Shown here piece by piece: positions 39,598 to 44,657 of a DNA stretch of 44,657 nucleotides; position 1 is the first letter of the stretch; the number at the start of each line of letters is the position of its first letter. The notes below the pieces were generated by a model that searched no databases, was not told the origin of the DNA, and saw nothing but the letters and a program-made list of their open reading frames with translations. A program made the translations under genes and the position numbers. Source of the DNA: a virus; the IMG/VR virus record IMGVR_UViG_3300038441_000115, positions 1-44,657 of that record. One strand, written 5' to 3'.

Positions 39598-41402
39598 TAT
39601 ACAGCACCACCCATAAAGGCTTCATCGGTATCCTCAGGGGTCAGACCAGAAGCGGTCTGGGCGCCCATCAGAGTGTCTTCTTCGAGCTGCATATTCATCT
39701 GCTGGCCTTCGGCATTTTCAGACAGACGGATGTACGGTTCGACCAGATCCCAATCAGTGAGATCAAGTAGTTCTTCCAACATACGAGCAGTACCGATGGA
39801 AGAGAAGTGTACACGGACCTCAGGGTCCTGACCGATAGAAGACGCGTAGAAATTAGTCAGCGTCTGAATGCGTTCTGCGTTCTCTACGAAGTGTCGAGCC
39901 GCGATAGGCTTGATCCGCCCCGTACCAGAGATATCCTCTGGAGTGATACTCAGGAACGAAGCTACGTGGTACTCATCATCAATGACACGAATAGTAGTCG
40001 TATCCATCAATCGACGAGCCATTTCTAGCATGGCATTCAACAGAGGTTCCAGCATCTGCTCTTCGAATTGAGCAATCTTGTTCTGGAAGATCCTAGAGGC
40101 AGCGTTCTCAAGTCTCTGAACTTCGTAGGCGGTTTTCTCACCCGGCGTACGAAAGCCCATGGCTTCCTTCGGTGCACCGGCCATCTCCTCCATTTGGGCT
40201 TGTAGACGATCTAGCTCGAAATTTGCCTGGAGTGGATTGATCGTAGGCTGAATGACTTCGATATCACCGTCATCACCGACAGGGATCTGAGCGAATGGAG
40301 CCCAAGTAAAGGGTTCGACATAGCCTTTGATCTTCAGAGGCGGTGCGTAGACAAGATCGAAGAAGTCAGCCTTGAGGTTCTCGATGTGATCGAGACGGTA
40401 TTGCATACCTACGAGATTATCCAGTGGACCCATGGCCCAGAGGTTGTCTTGTCGAATACGCCAACCGGCTGCATAGACAGGAGGCAGTCCCGAAGAACTT
40501 GGATTCGGTGTTTTCCGAATGACTCGATGACGGTCCACAACCTGTATGATGTGATTTTTAAGGAATTCTCCAGTTTCTCGTACATAGATGTCTCCATAGA
40601 ATGTCAGGACTTCGCAGTACCCGGACTCTAGGTAGTTCCGGAATGAACCGAAACCGTCGACTTGGAAGAATTCGTCAGGGGACTGGAGGTCGCCTTCAAA
40701 AGAGGAAACCCTCGCTCGGATGTCAACCATGTAACGGAAGAGTTCTTCAGCCGTTGCACGTTCGTCTTCGTCGGTAGAGAGTTTCTTGAGTAGATCCTCG
40801 ACTTCACCGAGGCTGATGAGTGATCGTACAATCTTAGGGGTTCGAACAAAGTCCGGAGCCGCAGGATTGAGTACGATGTCCATAGGACTGATGCGCTTCA
40901 ACACGGGACCGACATACCCAGTCTGGATTTTAGCATCCTGCTCGACTCGCTCATCAAGCCAATCAATCGTAGCAAAGACATTGCCGTAATCGATGTAGTC
41001 AAGAATGAGCTGAGAGACAGCGTCCTTAAAGCCAGGGTACTCAATGACCCAAGACATATAAGACTGGATCGCTTCGATCTTTGCCTTCGTGTCGTCCTCT
41101 TCCGAGGCACCCTCCCACTTCATCCAGCGACGATTAGGAAACATCGTAGCCATGTAGTTGGCATAGAGATTATCCCGGATCTGAGTCAGCTTAGGAGTCG
41201 TGGTGGTGTTCTTCCACGGATCAGAAGAATTAGTCGTTGAAGTCGTATCTGTCGCATAGATGTAACGGTAGAGCTCTCGCTTCAAAGCTTTCCAAGGAGC
41301 GCGGAACATGTCCCATTCTTGAAACTTATTAGCGATTGCCCTACCGAGATCGTCCTGTGTGAGGACATCATTAAGCTGTAAGACTTTGCCTGCTCTTGGC
41401 AC
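39597..41402 (-). CDS. Portal protein (T7 gp8-like head-tail connector)
   Basis: 601 residues (T7 gp8 has 536). FQEWDMFRAPWKALKRELYRY, LTQIRDNLYANYMATMFPNR, RISPMDIVLNPAAPDF, DNLWAMGPLDNLVGMQYR and APKEAMGFRTPGEKTAYEVQ are characteristic portal blocks; the C-terminus is acidic and Gln/Met-rich. Forms the dodecameric portal, the docking site for terminase and tail tubular protein A. Confidence 0.93.
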   Translation of the reverse strand: MPRAGKVLQLNDVLTQDDLGRAIANKFQEWDMFRAPWKALKRELYRYIYATDTTSTTNSSDPWKNTTTTPKLTQIRDNLYANYMATMFPNRRWMKWEGASEEDDTKAKIEAIQSYMSWVIEYPGFKDAVSQLILDYIDYGNVFATIDWLDERVEQDAKIQTGYVGPVLKRISPMDIVLNPAAPDFVRTPKIVRSLISLGEVEDLLKKLSTDEDERATAEELFRYMVDIRARVSSFEGDLQSPDEFFQVDGFGSFRNYLESGYCEVLTFYGDIYVRETGEFLKNHIIQVVDRHRVIRKTPNPSSSGLPPVYAAGWRIRQDNLWAMGPLDNLVGMQYRLDHIENLKADFFDLVYAPPLKIKGYVEPFTWAPFAQIPVGDDGDIEVIQPTINPLQANFELDRLQAQMEEMAGAPKEAMGFRTPGEKTAYEVQRLENAASRIFQNKIAQFEEQMLEPLLNAMLEMARRLMDTTTIRVIDDEYHVASFLSITPEDISGTGRIKPIAARHFVENAERIQTLTNFYASSIGQDPEVRVHFSSIGTARMLEELLDLTDWDLVEPYIRLSENAEGQQMNMQLEEDTLMGAQTASGLTPEDTDEAFMGGAV

Positions 41403-42946
41403 TAGATGCCTCCAAACCGGCTTCCGCCGTAACGGACCTCACGCTGGTCAATCGTAGTGTTGACATTAGCAGGAGGAACACAGATTTCAATTACGGCTGA
41501 CAAGGTGTCCTTGACGTCGTCATGGGGAGGGTTCTTGAGAACGAGCTCTTCCTCTAGGACCTGGGTGTTACCAGACTTGTAATGCCAGATTTGTTTGTTG
41601 TCATATCGGGGCTGAAGAATAGCGTTGACACGCTCGGCCTTCGTACCTTCATGACGGGTAGGAGTGTTCTCATCGACAGAGAGATGTAGACCATAAGGTC
41701 GGATATAGTTATCTTTGAGATCCTTGACGATGACTTTCTGACCTGCAGTGACTTCAGCCCGGATCTTTCGGAAGCCCCAGGTCTCGTAGGCCTTGAGGAT
41801 ATGCTTGAAGTACTCAGAGATCTTGTCGGTCTTAAATCTCAGGATGTCTAGGACATAATAGTTGTTCCCGCCATCCACTCCAACGACCACGATACAGGAG
41901 TAGTCGGACTTCCGTCCGAGGGTGTAAGCAAAGTCGACAGCCGCGAATACGTTAAGTCTTCGACCTTGATAAGTCCAGTAACCGTCACGGTTTCGTACGT
42001 GCTGGGGTTCGAAGTACTGGAAATTGTCGGGGTCGATGGGGGCATCGTCGATGGAATTTGGATCGTTATAGTACTGAGCCCGATACTGGGTCTTGTCGAG
42101 GTACTGAGCCCGCTTGCGGGCCAAGATTTCTTGATTGAAACCAAACCACTTACCGTCCCGGCGCTGTTGACGAGGCCAGATAAATTCACCGGTTCCGTCA
42201 CCTTGCGACTCGACTTGTCGTTCGAACTTCTCATAAAGACCCTCGGCTGATGTGAGTTCACCTGACTCGTCATAAAGATCGATGGTGATTTCCATCAAGT
42301 CTGAATACAGATCTTTTGGATGATAACGAGTACCTACGACCCACTGGAGGGCGTCAGTCGATTCAATAGAAGCGAGCTGAGAATACTGAGCTCGGACCTT
42401 GTCGCGGCCTTCCTGTGTATAGGCGTTATCTGGTACGACCACGTCATCCATGACGGCGACATCAAAATGGAGACCAGTGATTGTCGTAGTAAGACCGGCG
42501 GTGAATACAGTGGGGTCACGAACATTTTCAGCAGCACGAGCTGGGTGATCGACGGAAATCTCGGTCGCACCCCACTTCTCACGATCAAACCTTGAAGCAT
42601 TGACTAGCTCCGGCCAGTACATCGCGACGACCTTAGACTCAAGGATGTCCTTGATGAACTTAAGCTGCTTCTCCGCGAGGTTACTGGTTGCTGAGATGTA
42701 GAGGACACGAGTAGCTGGGTTCTTGACGATCCACCACGCTACGCGGTAAGCGACTAGTGCTGACTTCTGATGGTCTCGAGGGAGAAGCAGAAGCTGGTGA
42801 GTCTTGGCGTCTTGACGGGTCCACCATGAAATGACCTCGTCATGAACCATACCGAGGACTCGGTTAGGGTGGACAAGACGAATAAAAGAAGAGAGGTCGT
42901 TCTCTGCTAACTCACGAATCTGGTCCTTCTTCGTTAGCTGTGCCAT
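41402..42946 (-). CDS. Terminase large subunit
   Basis: 514 residues. Walker A-like loop LLPRDHQKS (residues 55-62) with Lys61, coupling-type YISAT, Walker B VAVMDD (Asp167, Asp168), then the RNase H-like nuclease: AAVDFAYTLGRKSDYS with the first Asp, and PPHDDVKDTL with the last acids. It pumps and cuts DNA during packaging. The P-loop differs from GxxGK by Asp-His-Gln, a variation known in terminases. Confidence 0.93.
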   Translation of the reverse strand: MAQLTKKDQIRELAENDLSSFIRLVHPNRVLGMVHDEVISWWTRQDAKTHQLLLLPRDHQKSALVAYRVAWWIVKNPATRVLYISATSNLAEKQLKFIKDILESKVVAMYWPELVNASRFDREKWGATEISVDHPARAAENVRDPTVFTAGLTTTITGLHFDVAVMDDVVVPDNAYTQEGRDKVRAQYSQLASIESTDALQWVVGTRYHPKDLYSDLMEITIDLYDESGELTSAEGLYEKFERQVESQGDGTGEFIWPRQQRRDGKWFGFNQEILARKRAQYLDKTQYRAQYYNDPNSIDDAPIDPDNFQYFEPQHVRNRDGYWTYQGRRLNVFAAVDFAYTLGRKSDYSCIVVVGVDGGNNYYVLDILRFKTDKISEYFKHILKAYETWGFRKIRAEVTAGQKVIVKDLKDNYIRPYGLHLSVDENTPTRHEGTKAERVNAILQPRYDNKQIWHYKSGNTQVLEEELVLKNPPHDDVKDTLSAVIEICVPPANVNTTIDQREVRYGGSRFGGI

Positions 42947-42948
42947 AT

Positions 42949-43131
42949 TTACTTACTAGCTCGCTTCTTCGCCTTAGTAGCTTGACTACGCCCTCGGGCC
43001 TGATCGCTAGGGCTGCCGCCAGCTTTATAAAAAGTCTTAGTCTTACTATAAGCGAGATTTGCTTTGTCTGACTTTTTCTGAGAAGCAGCCTTACCCTTTG
43101 GAAGGTACCCTGCAGGATTATTCTTAGGCAT
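42949..43131 (-). CDS. Small basic protein (60 aa)
   Basis: Starts MPKNNPAGYLPKGKAASQKK; GGAGG lies ten bases before the ATG. Lys/Ser/Ala-rich and probably disordered. It sits between the putative small and large terminase genes and may bind DNA or be a minor virion component. Overlaps the upstream stop by one base. Confidence 0.6.
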   Translation of the reverse strand: MPKNNPAGYLPKGKAASQKKSDKANLAYSKTKTFYKAGGSPSDQARGRSQATKAKKRASK

Positions 43132-43688
43132 TAGGGTCTTTCCTCCCACCGGAATTTAAGAATACCGGCGGTAGTGCCGGTGACAGTGACTCGGATGTAA
43201 TACGTTGCTGGACCGACGCCCCGTTCGTCACTAGAGCCCGAACCAACACCGGCAGCAAAATTAGCGTTGTCTGCTGTTTTGTTTTTAAAGACGTCTAGTA
43301 CCGTGCCGCCTGTATGCGTTCCACCGACTGCGGCAGTAACCTGCGGAGTGTAGTACGGAAAAGGACGTTCAGTCATGGTGTTGCGAGCAAAGACAGGAAG
43401 CGGGGTCGAGAACATTCCGCCTGGTGTACCACCGGTGACAGACTCGACTCGGACTTCACCAGACGTCAGAGCAACACTGATTTCAAATAAGATCGTATTT
43501 ACTGGAGCTACGACCTGAATGACAAAGCTTGAGGAAAATTCGTAGAACGTCCTGAACTCACGACCAGCAAAGAAGCCAGTCTGTCCGACGTCTACTCGGA
43601 GCCTACGATTAGGACCATCGCCACCGTCTGTCAACAGATCTTCTGTCGGGGTGACGAAGTAGCTTCCGTCGTGTGAGTACAGGCCCAT
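43131..43688 (-). CDS. Beta-rich structural protein (185 aa)
   Basis: Begins MGLYSHDGSYFVTPTEDLLT; mostly strands with Gly/Thr/Val and an elongated C-terminal domain (THTGGTVLDVFKN; YYIRVTVTGTTAGILKFRWE). No catalytic motif. It looks like a virion surface or fibre-type domain, unusual between the terminase genes. No family recognised. Confidence 0.55.
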   Translation of the reverse strand: MGLYSHDGSYFVTPTEDLLTDGGDGPNRRLRVDVGQTGFFAGREFRTFYEFSSSFVIQVVAPVNTILFEISVALTSGEVRVESVTGGTPGGMFSTPLPVFARNTMTERPFPYYTPQVTAAVGGTHTGGTVLDVFKNKTADNANFAAGVGSGSSDERGVGPATYYIRVTVTGTTAGILKFRWEERP

Positions 43689-44188
43689 CAGTTCCTCGTG
43701 ACTAGTCGTTCGAGATCTTCGGTGAGTCTACGCTGTTCAGCAGCGAAATCATTAGCGGCTTGTTTGACCTGGGCATTGCTAGGACGACCACGTGCCGGAG
43801 CCTTTGCCTTGTCCCATTCTTTGTTGGCCACAAACTTCTGAGCCGCGTAGGCGTCCTTCGTCTTGCCGTTGGCAGTCTCGATGATCTTGGCTAGGGCGAT
43901 GGAGCGAGAACGGATCTCAAGCTCTTCACGCCACTCAGTGATGTACGACTTGAAAAACGAAGCTTCAGACAGAGCTTTCCAATGCTGCCACCCACCGAGA
44001 TGGGTTACTGCGAATAGGTACTCAGTCTGGTCGTTGGTATCCATGTAAAGCTGGTAGAGGCTGGGAAAACCCGCATGGTCTTCCTGCTTGAGCGTATACA
44101 GGACGTTGTCCTTGTTCAGGGCGGTCTCGAAGAAGATCTCTCGGAGAAGCCATACGCCATTTACGTTCTTAAATTTCTCAAGGGACAC
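43688..44188 (-). CDS. Putative terminase small subunit
   Basis: 166 residues, GTG start with AAGGAA six bases upstream. Helical, ending in a basic segment ARGRPSNAQVKQAANDFAAE that is common in phage small terminase-type proteins. First gene of the late operon, two genes before the large terminase. It would recognise phage DNA for packaging. No clear N-terminal HTH, so this is moderate. Confidence 0.6.
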   Translation of the reverse strand: MSLEKFKNVNGVWLLREIFFETALNKDNVLYTLKQEDHAGFPSLYQLYMDTNDQTEYLFAVTHLGGWQHWKALSEASFFKSYITEWREELEIRSRSIALAKIIETANGKTKDAYAAQKFVANKEWDKAKAPARGRPSNAQVKQAANDFAAEQRRLTEDLERLVTRN

Positions 44189-44297
44189 GGTAATTTCCTT
44201 GGTGAACCGAAAATCTTACCCGTCGGGTGAGCTGATTGGGAGGTAGGGGAGGGAAGCAGGAGTGCTGTTAGGCTCCTGAATTTCACCCTACAGTATT

Positions 44298-44326
44298 ATT
44301 ATGACAGATCTGGCGACGAAAGTCAA
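44298..44326 (-). promoter_or_regulatory. Sigma70-type promoter of the late (virion) operon
   Basis: On the minus strand: TTGACT (5/6), a 17-base spacer and CATAAT (5/6). It lies about 110 bases before the GTG of the first late gene, the only gap upstream of a block of about 24 tightly packed genes. Confidence 0.75.
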
Positions 44327-44342
44327 CCCCTTTGTGTGATAA

Positions 44343-44358
44343 ATCGTACATAAACGAT
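44343..44358. promoter_or_regulatory. Inverted repeat upstream of the late promoter
   Basis: ATCGT-acataa-ACGAT, about 17 bases upstream of the -35 box. Spacing and symmetry fit a dimeric regulator site, perhaps for the phage XRE protein or a host factor. Short, so uncertain. Confidence 0.35.
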
Positions 44359-44368
44359 AAAATAATTC

Positions 44369-44415
44369 GTAAAGGGAGAAGGAGAGGGGGGACTATAGGG
44401 GGGAGAGGTAGAGGG
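44369..44415 (+). repeat. Polypurine tract
   Basis: A nearly pure G/A run on the plus strand, interrupted only by CTAT and single pyrimidines, with GGGGGG twice. The complementary polypyrimidine strand could hinder polymerases or mark a packaging or replication site. Confidence 0.6.
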
Positions 44416-44416
44416 A

Positions 44417-44444
44417 TTAACAAAAGATATAACTTTAGGATAAC
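44417..44444 (+). promoter_or_regulatory. Weak candidate rightward promoter
   Basis: TTAACA (5/6), a 16-base spacer, GATAAC (4/6). It would read off the right edge; if the molecule is circular or permuted it would serve the plus-strand genes at the left edge. Confidence 0.25.
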
Positions 44445-44550
44445 GATTGGTATGTACAACAGCTAACCCTTAGCTCCCAATAGCTACCCTCGGGGTAAGC
44501 CTGCTAGGATATCCGTGATTGATTAATCCTTTGTTGACCGGGCTATCGGT

Positions 44551-44580
44551 TTAGAGCCCCGTAGAGCCCTTTAGAGCCCC
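44551..44580 (+). repeat. Three tandem 10-bp repeats
   Basis: Three contiguous copies of the decamer NTAGAGCCCY: TTAGAGCCCC, GTAGAGCCCT, TTAGAGCCCC. Phased once per DNA turn. Short repeats like this are common near ends of T7-like genomes and at replication or terminase sites. Confidence 0.7.
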
Positions 44581-44657
44581 TTCAGGCTACCCATGTAGCC
44601 AAGCACCCCGAAACAGCCGCTGGTGGTGCCTCTCTGTGGATCCTAGACGGGTCCCAA

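Larger units (their letters stand above)
44189..44657. other. Gene-free right edge with regulatory and repeat signals
   Basis: No credible gene in 469 bases. From left to right it has the late-operon leader with a CAGGAG...CTCCTG hairpin, the minus-strand promoter, an inverted repeat, a polypurine tract, a weak plus-strand promoter-like pair, a TACCC-TCG-GGGTA hairpin and a 10-bp tandem repeat. It is the probable control region and possibly the genome terminus. Confidence 0.6.

Noticed and set aside
1-44657. Direct terminal repeats at the two window edges
   Set aside because: I compared the first and last bases by eye and saw no shared sequence, so terminal redundancy cannot be claimed from this window.

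Overview
This window is most likely the whole or nearly whole genome of a strictly lytic, T7-like short-tailed phage (podovirus) of a Gram-negative host. The virion genes follow T7 order closely: terminase, portal, scaffold, major capsid, tail tubular proteins A and B, a gp13-position acetyltransferase-fold protein, a gp14-like protein and large ejection proteins. The DNA polymerase and the primase-helicase are also T7-like. No single-subunit RNA polymerase, integrase or tRNA gene is visible, and the clearest promoters look like host sigma70 sites. This places it with T7-like podoviruses that depend on host transcription (SIO1/VpV262-type or phiEco32-type) rather than with Autographiviridae. 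The host cannot be named. A GH108 endolysin, a 3-TM-type holin-like protein and small secreted Cys-pair proteins hint at an alphaproteobacterium, but only weakly.

Layout. The plus strand (1-20066) carries small unknown genes, then an amide-bond chemistry cluster (1869-9705), then replication and nucleotide genes (9735-20066). The minus strand (44188 down to 20112) carries packaging, head, fibre, lysis, tail and ejection genes, apparently read from a strong sigma70-type promoter at 44298-44326. The two blocks converge on a strong hairpin terminator at 20076-20107. About 470 bases at the right edge (44189-44657) have no gene and contain the late promoter, a small inverted repeat, a polypurine tract and a 10-bp tandem repeat.

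The most unusual part is the 8-kb plus-strand cluster. It encodes a gamma-glutamylcyclotransferase-like protein, an XRE regulator, a class I and a class II glutamine amidotransferase, a phiEco32-type COOH-NH2 ligase, a second amidoligase, a RimK-like ATP-grasp ligase and two sizeable proteins I do not recognise. Together these could release ammonia from glutamine, form and trim amide or peptide bonds, and so build or attach a small peptide or amide decoration. The substrate cannot be read from sequence.

The replication block holds a UDG-fold protein lacking the key catalytic residues, a family A polymerase, an SSB-like protein, a probable Fe-S PD-(D/E)XK exonuclease, endonuclease VII, a metallophosphoesterase, a small C5-methyltransferase, NrdH, a dATP/dGTP diphosphohydrolase-like protein, a HAD phosphatase and the primase-helicase. 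Genes overlap heavily, and several start at TTG, sometimes inside the preceding TGA stop.

Limits: functions rest on motifs recognised by eye. Starts were chosen from Shine-Dalgarno spacing and overlaps. Whether the window ends are genome ends cannot be decided here.
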